64,000 nt of DNA, taken from assembly GCA_963971225.1 (NCBI GenBank), contig OZ020267.1:84433648-84497647 (forward strand), read 5' to 3'. The position numbers and the translations under genes are program-made. The notes beneath the pieces are model-generated. The model searched no databases. It was given only the letters and a program-made list of their open reading frames with translations, and had not been told where the DNA came from. Source of the DNA: Melieria omissa. Lineage: Eukaryota > Arthropoda > Insecta > Diptera > Ulidiidae. Numbering within the stretch: position 1 is the stretch's first letter; every line of letters begins with the position of its first letter. Shown piece after piece: positions 1-14,060 of the stretch.

Positions 1-1193
1 ATTTGATTGATTATATAGATCAGAGGTGCATTCTTTCAATCAGTCGTTGTTGTGACAGCAAAGAAGCAACACGTGTGGGGGCTGCGCTGATTCTTGTTTT
101 GTTGCCTCAAGAAATTGTATGTATGGAAAATAATTAGATGCTTTTGTTGTTGTAGTTTTTGTGTGTATGCTTTTTTCTTTTGGCGATTGGTTGGCCTTTC
201 GGCAATGACAAATGGGAACATTATATTTTTTTCACTTATAATTTTAAGGGTCAAGCGAAATGCACAATGTGCTTTCAACTAATTCAATTAATTAAATAAT
301 TTGTTTGCATTTTTTGGGCAACTTTACATGTATTGGTTTTTGCTTTTCCATAAGAATATTTTGGGCACCCCTGATATAGATGTATCATGTGGTCGATATC
401 ACTTTTCCACAACGAAATTCTCCTGCATTATTTGAGATAACGAGAAGATTGACCCCATTTATGAAAGCTCAAAACTCCAGCTAGGTTTTAAGGTTATTAT
501 TTTTTCTATAAACCTAGAATCATCATATTTTACAAGCATTTTATCGATTTTGCAGTAGGCAGCCATTTAATGTTACTTTTGCGCATCGATCTGTTCATGA
601 TTGCCGAATAGTAATCAAATTATTGATTTAATTTGATAAAGCTGCAATCTCTAGCTACATTTTAAGGGGTTTTTTATTAACGTAACCCATACCGTTTGGA
701 ATCTATAAGCACTTTAGTGGTGAGTGTGTATTTTGTAATAGGCAGTTTTTCAATGTTATCCTTGCGCATCGATATGCTCATTATTCCTGAAGGATAATGA
801 AAAGGTAGGGACTAATATAGAAAGCATAAGACTCTGGCTAAATTTTAAGGGGTCAATTATTAATATGCACTTATGCATTTGGTGTTGACAAGCATTTTAG
901 TGGTTGCACCCAAGTAGCAATTTTTTCAAAGTCACCGTTCCAAATCGATTTGCTTTCGAACCTTGGGGTATAGAAGGATGATTGATACCATACGAGTCTA
1001 GCTAAATAATAAGGCATAATATTATTAAAATCCGTTAACGGGTCGAGATTTAACAGCCATAATTTCGATCATGCTGCCGGTGGGATATTTTTGTATTTAC
1101 CAAATTATTGAAAGGTGGTCACTCTGGCTTAATTTTGACGCCATTTTGATTAAAGTGATTGTGCGTACTTAGGTTCCACAAGCATTTGATTGG
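1..1193. repeat. Representative satellite monomer with internal ~175 bp subrepeats
   Basis: The first complete monomer shows the internal plan shared by all copies. Five diverged subrepeats start with a CTRGCTA-like box at about 477, 651, 834, 998 and 1124 (first instance CCAGCTA, last CTGGCTT). Spacings are 174, 183, 164 (176 in copies that keep a 12 bp segment missing here) and 126 bp. The box is followed by an (A)TTTTAAGG-like stretch, then in most by acaagcattt or aagcacttt, then an ATCGAT-type box at 585, 768, 944 and (as TTCGAT) 1064. Each is preceded by a tatagaaagcat-like end. The remaining ~520 bp to the next monomer's first box is more diverged, with one recognisable box relative (cttataattttaaggg). 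Confidence 0.8.
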
Positions 1194-4100
1194 TTATATA
1201 GATCAGAGGTGCATTCTTTTAATCAGTCGTTGTTGTGACAGCAACGAAGCAACACGTGTGGGGGCTGCGCGGATTTTTGTTTTGTTTCCTCAAGAAATTC
1301 TATGTATGAAAAAAAATTAGATGCTTTTGTTGTTGTAGTTTTTGTTTTGGCGATTGGTTGGCCTTTCGGCAATGACAAATGGGAACATTATATTTTTTTC
1401 ACTTATAATTTTAAGGGTCAAGCGAAATGCACAATGTGCTTTCAACTAATTCAATTAATTAAATAATTTTTTTGCATTTTTTTGGGTAACTTTACATGTA
1501 TTGGTTTTTGCTTTTCCATAAGAAGACTTTGGGCACCCCTGATATAGATGTATCATGTGGTCGATATCACTTTTCCACAACGAAATTCTCCTGCATTATT
1601 TGAGATAGCGAGAAGATTGACCCTATTTATGAAAGCTCAAAACTCCAGCTATGTTTTAAGGTTATTATTTTTTCTATAAACCTAGAATCATCATATTTTA
1701 CAAGCATTTTATCGATTTTGCAGTAGGCAGCCATTTAATGTCACTCTTGCGCATCGACCTGTTCATGATTGCCTAACAGTAATCAAATTATTGATTTAAT
1801 TTGATAAAGCTGCAATCTCTAGCTACATTTTAAGGGATTTTTTATTAACGTAACCCCTACCGTTTGGAATCTATAAGCACTTTAGTGGTGAGTGTGTATT
1901 TTGTAATAGGCAGTTTTTCAATGTTATGATATGCTCATTATTCCTGAAGGATAATGAAAAGGTAGGGACCAATATAAAAAGCATAAGACTCTGGCTAAAT
2001 TTTAAGGGGTCAATTATTAATATGCACTTATGCATTTGGTGTTGACAAGCATTTTAGTGGTTGCACCCAAGTAGCAATTTTTTCAAAGTCACCGTTCCAA
2101 ATCGATTTGCTTTCGAACCTTGGGGTATAGAAGGATGATTGATACCATTATAGAAAGCATACGAGTCTAGCTAAATAATAAGGAATAATATTATTAAAAT
2201 CCGTTAACGGGTCGAGATTTAACAGCCATAATTTCGATCAAGCTGCCGGTGGGATGTTTTTTTATTTACCAAATTGGTGAAAGGTGGTCACTCTGGCTTA
2301 ATTTTGACGCCATTTTGATTAAAGTGATTGTGCGTACTTAGGTTCCACAAGCATTTGATTGGTTATATAGATCAGAGGTGCATTCTTTCAATCAGTCGTT
2401 GTTGTGACAGCAACGAAGCAACACGTGTGGGGGCTGCGCGGATTTTTGTTTTGTTTCCTCAAGAAATTCTATGTATGAAAAAAAATTAGATGCTTTTGTT
2501 GTTGTAGTTTTTGTTTTGGCGATTGGTTGGCCTTTCGGCAATGACAAATGGGAACATTATAATTTTTTCACTTATAATTTTAAGGGTCAAGCGAAATGCA
2601 CAATGTGCTTTCAACTAATTCAATTAATTAAATAATTTGTTTGCATTTTTTGGGCAACTTTACATGTATTGGTTTTTGCTTTTCCATAAGAAGATTTTGG
2701 GCACCCCTGATATAGATGTATCATGTGGTCGATATCACTTTTCCACAACGAAATTCTCCTGCATTATCTGAGATAGCGAGAAGATTGACCCCATTTATGA
2801 AAGCTCAAAACTCCAGCTAGGTTTTAAGGTTATTATTTTTTCTATAAACCTAGAATCATCATATTTTAAAAGCATTTTATCGATTTTGCAGTAGGCAGCC
2901 ATTTAATGTCACTCTTGCGCATCGATCTGTTCATGATTGCCTAATAGTAATCAAATTATTGATTTAATTTGATAAAGCTGCAATCTCTAGCTACGTTTGA
3001 AGGGATTTTTTATTAACGTAACCCCTACCGTTTGGAATCTATAAGCACTTTAGTGGTGAGTGTGTATTTTGTAATAGGCAGTTTTTCAATGTTATGATAT
3101 GCTCATTATTCCTGAAGGATAATGAAAAGGTAGGGACCAATATAGAAAGCATAAGACTCTGGCTAAATTTTAAGGGGTCAATTATTAATATGCACTTATG
3201 CATTTGGTGTTGACAAGCATTTTAGTGGTTGCACCCAAGTAGCAATTTTTTCAAAGTCACCGTTCCAAATCGATTTGCTCGATTTGGTGAGTGTGTATTT
3301 TGTAATAGGCAGTTTTTCAATGTTATCCTTGCGCATCGATATGCTCATTATTCCTGAAGGATAATGAAAAGTTAGGGACCAATATAGAAAGCATAAGACT
3401 CTGGCTAAATTTTAAGGGGTCAATTATTAATATGCACTTATGCATTTGGTGTTGACAAGCATTTTAGTGGTTGCACCCAAGTAGCAATTTTTTCAAAGTC
3501 ACCGTTCCAAATCGATTTGCTTTCGAACCTTGGGGTATAGAAGGATGATTGATACCATACGAGTCTAGCTAAATAATAAGGCATAATATTATTAAAATCC
3601 GTTAACGGGTCGAGATTTAACAGCCATAATTTCGATCATGCTGCCGGTGGGATATTTTTGTATTTACCAAATTATTGAAAGGTGGTCACTCTGGCTTAAT
3701 TTTGACGCCATTTTGATTAAAGTGATTGTGCGTACTTAGGTTCCACAAGCATTTGATTGGTTATATAGATCAGAGGTGCATTCTTTTAATCAGTCGTTGT
3801 TGTGACAGCAACGAAGCAACACGTGTGGGGGCTGCGCGGATTTTTGTTTTGTTTCCTCAAGAAATTCTATGTATGAAAAAAAATTAGATGCTTTTGTTGT
3901 TGTAGTTTTTGTTTTGGCGATTGGTTGGCCTTTCGGCAATGACAAATGGGAACATTATATTTTTTTCACTTATAATTTTAAGGGTCAAGCGAAATGCACA
4001 ATGTGCTTTCAACTAATTCAATTAATTAAATAATTTTTTTGCATTTTTTTGGGTAACTTTACATGTATTGGTTTTTGCTTTTCCATAAGAAGACTTTGGG

Positions 4101-6890
4101 CACCCCTGATATAGATGTATCATGTGGTCGATATCACTTTTCCACAACGAAATTCTCCTGCATTATTTGAGATAGCGAGAAGATTGACCCTATTTATGAA
4201 AGCTCAAAACTCCAGCTATGTTTTAAGGTTATTATTTTTTCTATAAACCTAGAATCATCATATTTTACAAGCATTTTATCGATTTTGCAGTAGGCAGCCA
4301 TTTAATGTCACTCTTGCGCATCGACCTGTTCATGATTGCCTAATAGTAATCAAATTATTGATTTAATTTGATAAAGCTGCAATCTCTAGCTACATTTTAA
4401 GGGATTTTTTATTAACGTAACCCCTACCGTTTGGAATCTATAAGCACTTTAGTGGTGAGTGTGTATTTTGTAATAGGCAGTTTTTCAATGTTATGATATG
4501 CTCATTATTCCTGAAGGATAATGAAAAGGTAGGGACCAATATAAAAAGCATAAGACTCTGGCTAAATTTTAAGGGGTCAATTATTAATATGCACTTATGC
4601 ATTTGGTGTTGACAAGCATTTTAGTGGTTGCACCCAAGTAGCAATTTTTTCAAAGTCACCGTTCCAAATCGATTTGCTTTCGAACCTTGGGGTATAGAAG
4701 GATGATTGATACCATTATAGAAAGCATACGAGTCTAGCTAAATAATAAGGAATAATATTATTAAAATCCGTTAACGGGTCGAGATTTAACAGCCATAATT
4801 TCGATCAAGCTGCCGGTGGGATGTTTTTTTATTTACCAAATTGGTGAAAGGTGGTCACTCTGGCTTAATTTTGACGCCATTTTGATTAAAGTGATTGTGC
4901 GTACTTAGGTTCCACAAGCATTTGATTGGTTATATAGATCAGAGGTGCATTCTTTCAATCAGTCGTTGTTGTGACAGCAACGAAGCAACACGTGTGGGGG
5001 CTGCGCGGATTTTTGTTTTGTTTCCTCAAGAAATTCTATGTATGAAAAAAAATTAGATGCTTTTGTTGTTGTAGTTTTTGTTTTGGCGATTGGTTGGCCT
5101 TTCGGCAATGACAAATGGGAACATTATAATTTTTTCACTTATAATTTTAAGGGTCAAGCGAAATGCACAATGTGCTTTCAACTAATTCAATTAATTAAAT
5201 AATTTGTTTGCATTTTTTGGGCAACTTTACATGTATTGGTTTTTGCTTTTCCATAAGAAGATTTTGGGCACCCCTGATATAGATGTATCATGTGGTCGAT
5301 ATCACTTTTCCACAACGAAATTCTCCTGCATTATCTGAGATAGCGAGAAGATTGACCCCATTTATGAAAGCTCAAAACTCCAGCTAGGTTTTAAGGTTAT
5401 TATTTTTTCTATAAACCTAGAATCATCATATTTTAAAAGCATTTTATCGATTTTGCAGTAGGCAGCCATTTAATGTCACTCTTGCGCATCGATCTGTTCA
5501 TGATTGCCTAATAGTAATCAAATTATTGATTTAATTTGATAAAGCTGCAATCTCTAGCTACGTTTGAAGGGATTTTTTATTAACGTAACCCCTACCGTTT
5601 GGAATCTATAAGCACTTTAGTGGTGAGTGTGTATTTTGTAATAGGCAGTTTTTCAATGTTATGATATGCTCATTATTCCTGAAGGATAATGAAAAGGTAG
5701 GGACCAATATAGAAAGCATAAGACTCTGGCTAAATTTTAAGGGGTCAATTATTAATATGCACTTATGCATTTGGTGTTGACAAGCATTTTAGTGGTTGCA
5801 CCCAAGTAGCAATTTTTTCAAAGTCACCGTTCCAAATCGATTTGCTCGATTTGGTGAGTGTGTATTTTGTAATAGGCAGTTTTTCAATGTTATCCTTGCG
5901 CATCGATATGCTCATTATTCCTGAAGGATAATGAAAAGTTAGGGACCAATATAGAAAGCATAAGACTCTGGCTAAATTTTAAGGGGTCAATTATTAATAT
6001 GCACTTATGCATTTGGTGTTGACAAGCATTTTAGTGGTTGCACCCAAGTAGCAATTTTTTCAAAGTCACCGTTCCAAATCGATTTGCTTTCGAACCTTGG
6101 GGTATAGAAGGATGATTGATACCATACGAGTCTAGCTAAATAATAAGGCATAATATTATTAAAATCCGTTAACGGGTCGAGATTTAACAGCCATAATTTC
6201 GATCATGCTGCCGGTGGGATATTTTTGTATTTACCAAATTATTGAAAGGTGGTCACTCTGGCTTAATTTTGACGCCATTTTGATTAAAGTGATTGTGCGT
6301 ACTTAGGTTCCACAAGCATTTGATTGGTTATATAGATCAGAGGTGCATTCTTTTAATCAGTCGTTGTTGTGACAGCAACGAAGCAACACGTGTGGGGGCT
6401 GCGCGGATTTTTGTTTTGTTTCCTCAAGAAATTCTATGTATGAAAAAAAATTAGATGCTTTTGTTGTTGTAGTTTTTGTTTTGGCGATTGGTTGGCCTTT
6501 CGGCAATGACAAATGGGAACATTATATTTTTTTCACTTATAATTTTAAGGGTCAAGCGAAATGCACAATGTGCTTTCAACTAATTCAATTAATTAAATAA
6601 TTTTTTTGCATTTTTTTGGGTAACTTTACATGTATTGGTTTTTGCTTTTCCATAAGAAGACTTTGGGCACCCCTGATATAGATGTATCATGTGGTCGATA
6701 TCACTTTTCCACAACGAAATTCTCCTGCATTATTTGAGATAGCGAGAAGATTGACCCTATTTATGAAAGCTCAAAACTCCAGCTATGTTTTAAGGTTATT
6801 ATTTTTTCTATAAACCTAGAATCATCATATTTTACAAGCATTTTATCGATTTTGCAGTAGGCAGCCATTTAATGTCACTCTTGCGCATCG
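719..6890. repeat. 2567-bp higher-order repeat, 2.4 copies
   Basis: Copies run 719-3285, 3286-5852 and 5853 to about 6890 (partial). They share the odd junction gctcgatttggtga at about 3277-3290 and 5844-5857, the missing 12 bp before tacgagtc, and the variant tatttttgtatttacc. The first and second copies also share the rare cgacctg variant, which the third lacks; the third diverges from there. Each unit is two monomers plus a partial duplication of about 240 bp. Confidence 0.9.
3270..3295. repeat. Hybrid monomer junction (also at 5837-5862)
   Basis: The sequence passes directly from the third-subrepeat box region (aaatcgatttgctc) into the second-subrepeat text (ggtgagtgtgtatttt), adding a partial duplication that lengthens the monomer to 1398 bp. 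Both sides carry an atcgattt or gattt-like sequence, so exchange between misaligned subrepeats is the simplest origin. Confidence 0.8.
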
Positions 6891-9800
6891 ATCTGTTCAT
6901 GATTGCGGAATAGTAATCAAATTATTGATTTAATTTGATAAAGCTGCAATCTCTAGCTACATTTTAAGGGGTTTTCTATTAACGTAACCCATACCGTTTC
7001 GAATCTATAAGCACTTTAGTGGTGAGTGTGTATTTTGTAATAGGCAGTTTTTCAATGTTATCCTTGCGCATCGATATGCTCATTATTCCTGAAGGATAAT
7101 GAAAAGGTAGGGACCAATATAGAAAGCATAAGACTCTGGCTAAATTTTAAGGGGTAAATTATTAATATGCACTTATGCATTTGGTGTTGACAAGCATTTT
7201 AGTGGTTGCACCCAAGTAGCAATTTTTTCAAAGTCACCGTTCCAAATCGATTTGCTTTCGAACCTTGGGGTATAGAAGGATGATTGATACCATTATAGAA
7301 AGCATACGAGTCTAGCTAAATAATAAGGAATAATATTATTAAAATCCGTTAACGGGTCGAGATTTAACAGCCATAATTTCGATCAAGCTGCCGGTGGGAT
7401 GTTTTTTTATTTACCAAATTGGTGAAAGGTGGTCACTCTGGCTTAATTTTGACGCCATTTTGATTAAAGTGATTGTGCGTACTTAGGTTCCACAAGCATT
7501 TGATTGGTTATATAGATCAGAGGTGCATTCTTTCAATCAGTCGTTGTTGTGACAGCAACGAAGCAACACGTGTGGGGGCTGCGCGGATTTTTGTTTTGTT
7601 TCCTCAAGAAATTCTATGTATGAAAAAAAATTAGATGCTTTTGTTGTTGTAGTTTTTGTTTTGACGATTGGTTGGCCTTTCGGCAATGACAAATGGGAAC
7701 ATTATAATTTTTTTCACTTATAATTTTAAGGGTCAAGCGAAATGCACAATGTGCTTTCAACTAATTCAATTAATTAAATAATTTGTTTGCATTTTTTGGG
7801 CAACTTTACATGTATTGGTTTTTGCTTTTCCATAAGAAGATTTTGGGCACCCCTGATATAGATGTATCATGTGGTCGATATCACTTTTCCACAACGAAAT
7901 TCTCCTGCATTATCTGAGATAGCGAGAAGATTGACCCCATTTATGAAAGCTCAAAACTCCAGCTAGGTTTTAAGGTTATTATTTTTTCTATAAACCTAGA
8001 ATCATCATATTTTACAAGCATTTTATCGATTTTGCAGTAGGCAGCCATTTAATGTCACTCTTGCGCATCGATCTGTTCATGATTGCCTAATAGTAATCAA
8101 ATTATTGATTTAATTTGATAAAGCTGCAATCTCTAGCTACGTTTTAAGGGATTTTTTATTAACGTAACCCCTACCGTTTGGAATCTATAAGCACTTTAGT
8201 GGTGAGTGTGTATTTTGTAATAGGCAGTTTTTCAATGTTATGATATGCTCATTATTCCTGAAGGATAATGAAAAGGTAGGGACCAATATAGAAAGCATAA
8301 GACTCTGGCTAAATTTTAAGGGGTCAATTATTAATATGCACTTATGCATTTGGTGTTGACAAGCATTTTAGTGGTTGCACCCAAGTAGCAATTTTTTCAA
8401 AGTCACCGTTCCAAATCGATTTGCTTTCGAACCTTGGGGTATAGAAGGATGATTGATACCATACGAGTCTAGCTAAATAATAAGGCATAATATTATTAAA
8501 ATCCGTTAACGGGTCGAGATTTAACAGCCATAATTTCGATCAAGCTGCCGGTGGGATGTTTTTTTATTTACCAAATTGGTGAAAGGTGGTCACTCTGGCT
8601 TAATTTTGACGCCATTTTGATTAAAGTGATTGTGCGTACTTAGGTTCCACAAGCATTTGATTGGTTATATAGATCAGAGGTGCATTCTTTCAATCAGTCG
8701 TTGTTGTGACAGCAACGAAGCAACACGTGTGGGGGCTGCGCGGATTTTTGTTTTGTTTCCTCAAGAAATTCTATGTATGAAAAAAAATTAGATGCTTTTG
8801 TTGTTGTAGTTTTTGTTTTGGCGATTGGTTGGCCTTTCGGCAATGACAAATGGGAACATTATATTTTTTTCACTTATAATTTTAAGGGTCAAGCGAAATG
8901 CACAATGTGCTTTCAACTAATTCAATTAATTAAATAATTTGTTTGCATTTTTTTTTTGGGCAACTTTACATGTATTGGATTTTGCTTTTCCATAAGAAGA
9001 TTTTGGGCACCCCTGATATAGATGTATCATGTGGTCGATATCACTTTTCCACAACGAAATTCTCCTGCATTATCTGAGATAGCGAGAAGATTGACCCCAT
9101 TTATGAAAGCTCAAAACTCCAGCTAGGTTTTAAGGTTATTATTTTTTCTATAAACCTAGAATCATCATATTTTACAAGCATTTTATCGATTTTGCAGTAG
9201 GCAGCCATTTAATGTCACCTTTGCGCATCGATCTGTTCATGATTGCGGAATAGTAATCAAACTATTGATTTAATTTGATAAAGCTGCAATCTCTAGCTAC
9301 ATTTTAAGGGGTTTTTTATTAACGTAACCCATACCGTTTGGAATCTATAAGCACTTTAGTGGTGAGTGTGTATTTTGTAATAGGCAGTTTTTCAATGTTA
9401 TCCTTGCGCATCGATATGCTCATTATTCCTGAGCGATAATGAAAAGTTAGGGACCAATATAGAAAGCATAAGACTCTGGCTAAATTTTAAGGCGTCAATT
9501 ATTAATATGCACTTATGCATTTGGTGTTGACAAGCATTTTAGTGGTTGCACCCAAGTAGCAATTTTTTCAAAGTCACCGTTCCAAATCGATTTGCTTTCG
9601 AACCTTGGGGTATAGAAGGATGATTGATACCATTACAGAAAGCATACGAGTCTAGCTAAATAATAAGGCATAATATTATTAAAATCCGTTAACGGGTCGA
9701 GATTTAACAGCCATAATTTCGATCATGCTGCCGGTGGGATATTTTTTTTATTTACCAAATTGGTGAAAGGTGGTCACTCTGGCTTAATTTTGACGCCATT

Positions 9801-12800
9801 TTGATTAAAGTGATTGTGCGTACTTAGGTTCCACAAGCATTTGATTGATTATATAGATCAGAGGTGCATTCTTTCAATCAGTCGTTGTTGTGACAGCAAC
9901 GAAGCAACACGTGTGGGGGCTGCGCGGATTTTTGTTTTGTTGCCTCAAGAAATTCTATGTATGAAAAAAAATTAGATGCTTTTGTTTTTGTAGTTTTTGT
10001 TTTGGCGATTGGTTGGCCTTTCGGCAATGACAAATGGGAACATTATATTTTTTTCACTTATAATTTTAAGGGTCAAGCGAAATGCACAATGTGCTTTCAA
10101 CTAATTCAATTAATTAAATAATTTGTTTGCATTTTTTGGGCAACTTTACATGTATTGGTTTTTGCTTTTCCATAAGAAGATTTTGGGCACCCCTGATATA
10201 GATGTATCATGTGGTCGATATCACTTTTCCACAACGAAATTCTCCTGCATTATCTGAGATAGCGAGAAGATTGACCCCATTTATGAAAGCTCAAAACTCC
10301 AGCTAGGTTTTAAGGTTATTATTTTTTCTATAAACCTAGAATCATCATATTTTACAAGCATTTTATCGATTTTGCAGTAGGCAGCCATTTAATGTCACTT
10401 TTGCGCATCGATCTGTTCATGATTGCCTAATAGTAATCAAATTCTTGATTTAATTTGATAAAGCTGCAATCTCTAGCTACAGTTTAAGGGGTTTTTTATT
10501 AACGTAACCCATACCGTTTGGAATCTATAAGCACTTTAGTGGTGAGTGTGTATTTTGTAATAGGCAGTTTTTCAATGTTATCCTTGCGCATCGATATGCT
10601 CATTATTCCTGACGGATAATGAAAAGGTAGGGACCAATATAGAAAGCATAAGACTCTGGCTAAATTTTAAGGGGTCAATTATTAATATGCACTTATGCAT
10701 TTGGTGTTGACAAGCATTTTAGTGGTTGCACCCAAGTAGCAATTTTTTCAAAGTCACCGTTCCAAATCGATTTGCTTTCAAACCTTGGGGTATAGAAGGA
10801 TGATTGATACCATTATAGAAAGCATACGAGTCTAGCTAAATAATAAGGCATAATATTATTAAAATCCGTTAACGGGTCGAGATTTAACAGCCATAATTTC
10901 GATCATGCTGCCGGGGGGATATTTTTTTATTTACCAAATTATTGAAAGGTGGTCACTCTGGCTTAATTTTGACGCCATTTTGATTAAAGTGATTGTGCGT
11001 ACTTAGGTTCCACAAGCATTTGATTGATTATATAGATCAGAGGTGCATTCTTTCAATCAGTCGTTGTTGTGACAGCAACGAAGCAACACGTGTGGGGGCT
11101 GCGCTGATTTTTGTTTTGTTGCCTCAAGAAATTGTATGTATGAAAAAAAAATTAGATGCTTTTGTTGTTGTAGTTTTTGTTTTGGCGATTGGTTGGCCTT
11201 TCGGCAATGACAAATGGGAACATTATATTTTTTTCACTTATAATTTTAAGGGTCAAGCGAAATGCACAATGTGCTTTCAACTAATTCAATTAATTAAATA
11301 ATTTGTTTGCATTTTTTTTGGGCAACTTTACATGTATTGGTTTTTGCTTTTCCATAAGAAGATTTTGGGCACCCCTGATATAGATGTATCATGTGGTCGA
11401 TATCACTTTTCCACAACGAAATTCTCCTGCATTATCTGAGATGGCGAGAAGATTGACCCCATTTATGAAAGCTCAAAACTCCAGCTAGGTTTTAAGGTTA
11501 TTATTTTTTTTATAAACCTAGAATCATCATATTTTACAAGCATTTTATCGATTTTGCAGTAGGCAGCCATTTAATGTCACTTTTGCGCATCGATCGGTTC
11601 ATGATTGCGGAATAGTAATCAAATTATTGATTTAATTGGTTAAAGCTGCAATCTCTAGCTACATTTTAAGGGGGTTTTTATTAACGTAACCCATACCGTT
11701 TGGAATCTATAAGCACTTTAGTGGTGAGTGTGTATTTTGTAATAGGCAGTTTCTCAATGCTATCCTTGCGCATCGATATGCTCATTATTCCTGAAGGATA
11801 ATGAAAAGTTAGGGACCAATATAGAAAGCATAAGACTCTGGCTACATTTTAAGGGGTCAATTATTAATATGCACTTATGTATTTGGTGTTGACAAGCAAG
11901 TATTTGGTTGGACCCAAGTAGCAATTTTTTCAAAGTCACCATTCCAAATCGATTTGCTTTCAAACCTTGGGGTATAGAAGGATGATTGATACCATTATAG
12001 AAAGCATACGAGTCTAGCTAAATAATAAGGCATAATATTATTAAAATCCGTTAACGGGTCGAGATTTAACAGCCATAATTTCGATCATGCTGCCGGTGGG
12101 ATATTTTTTTTATTTACCAAATTGGTGAAAGGTGGTCACTCTGGCTTAATTTTGACGCCATTTTGATTAAAGTGATTGTGCGTACTTAGGTTCCACAAGC
12201 ATTTGATTGATTATATAGATCAGAGGTGCATTCTTTCAATCAGTCGTTGTTGTGACAGCAACGAAGCAACACGTGTGGGGGCTGCGCGGATTTTTGTTTT
12301 GTTGCCTCAAGAAATTGTATGTATGAACAAAAATTAGATGCTTTTGTTGTTGTAGTTTTTGTGTGTATGCTTTTTTGTGTTGGCGATTGGTTGGCCTTTC
12401 GGCAATGCAAATGGGAACATTATATTTTTTCACTTATAATTTTAAGGGTCAAGCGCAATGCACAATGTGCTTTCAACTAATTCAATTAATTAAATAATTT
12501 GTTTGCATTTTTTTTGGGCAACTTTACATGTATTGGTTTTTGCTTTTCCATAAGAAGATTTTGGGCACCCCTGATATAGATGTATCATGTGGTCGATATC
12601 ACTTTTCCACAACGAAATTCTCCTGCATTATCTGAGATAGCGAGAAGATTGACCCCATTTATGAAAGCTCAAAACTCCAGCTAGGTTTAAAGGTTATTAT
12701 TTTTTCTATAAACCTAGAATCATCATATTTTACAAGCATTTTATCGATTTTGCAGTAGGCAGCCATTTAATGTCACTCTTGCGCATCGATCTGTTCATGA

Positions 12801-13204
12801 TTGCCGAATAGTAATCAAATTATTGATTTAATTTAATAAAGCTGCATTCTCTAGCTACATTTTAAGGGGTTTTTTATTAACGTAACCCATACCGTTTGGA
12901 ATCTATAAGCACTTTAGTGGTGAGTGTGTATTTTGTAATAGGCAGTTTTTCAATGTTATCCTTGCGCATCGATATGCTCATTATTCCTGAAGGATAATGA
13001 AAAGTTAGGGACCAATATAGAAAGCATAAGACTCTGGCTAAATTTTAAGGGGTCAATTATTAATATGCACTTATGCATTTGGTGTTGACAAGCATTTTAG
13101 TGGTTGCACCCAAGTAGCAATTTTTTCAAAGTCACCGTTCCAAATCGATTTGCTTTCGAACCTTGGGGTATAGAAGGATGATTGATACCATTATAGAAAG
13201 CATA

Positions 13205-14060
13205 CGAGTCTATTTTGGTTTTTGCTTTTCCATAAGAAGATTTTGGGCACCCCTGATATAGATGTATCATGTGGTCAATATCACTTTTCCACAACGAAAT
13301 TCTCCTGCATTGTCTGAGATAGCGAGAAGATTGACCCCATTTATGAAAACTCAAAACTCCAGCTAGGTTTTAAGGTTATTATTTTTTCTATAAACCTAGA
13401 ATCATCATATTTTACAAGCATTTTATCGATTTTGCAGTAGGCAGCCATTTAATGTCACTCTTGCGCATCGATCTGTTCATGATTGCCTAATAGTAATCAA
13501 ATTATTGATTTAATTTGATAAAGCTGCAATCTCTAGCTACATTTTAAGGGGTTTTTTTATTAACGTAACCCATACCGTTTGGAATCTATAAGCACTTTAG
13601 TGGTGAGTCTGTATTTTGTAATAGGCAGTTTTTCAATGTTATCCTTGCGCATCGATATGCTCATTATTCCTGAAGGATAATGAAAAGTTAGGGACCAATA
13701 TAGAAAGCATAAGACTCTGGCTAAATTTTAAGGGGTCAATTATTAATATGCACTTATGCATTTGGTGTTGACAAGCATTTTAGTGGTTGCACCCAAGTAG
13801 CAATTTTTTCAAAGTCACCGTTCCAAATCGATTTGCTTTCGAACCTTGGGGTATAGAAGGATGATTGATACCATTATAGAAAGCATACGAGTCTAGCTAA
13901 ATAATAAGGCATAATATTATTAAAATCCGTTAACGGGTCGAGATTTAACAGCCATAATTTCGATCATGCTGCCGGGGGGATATTTTTTTTATTTACCAAA
14001 TTGGTGAAAGGTTGTCACTCTGGTTTAATTCTGGTTTAACTCTGGTTTAACGAAGCAACA
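13205..14060. repeat. Rearranged monomers with two deletion junctions
   Basis: At about 13213 the fourth-subrepeat text (tacgagtcta) jumps to ttttggtttttgctttt of the next monomer, losing about 500 bp. At 14017-14050 a short unit, ctggtttaa with a two-base linker, occurs three times and then joins cgaagcaacacg, skipping about 100 bp including the usual anchor. The triplicated unit appears nowhere else in the window. Confidence 0.8.

Noticed and set aside
1060..1085. CENP-B box-like sequence around ttcgatcatgctgccgg in each monomer
   Set aside because: The spacing of TTCG, A and CGGG does not fit the mammalian CENP-B box; only TTCG and CCGG are shared.
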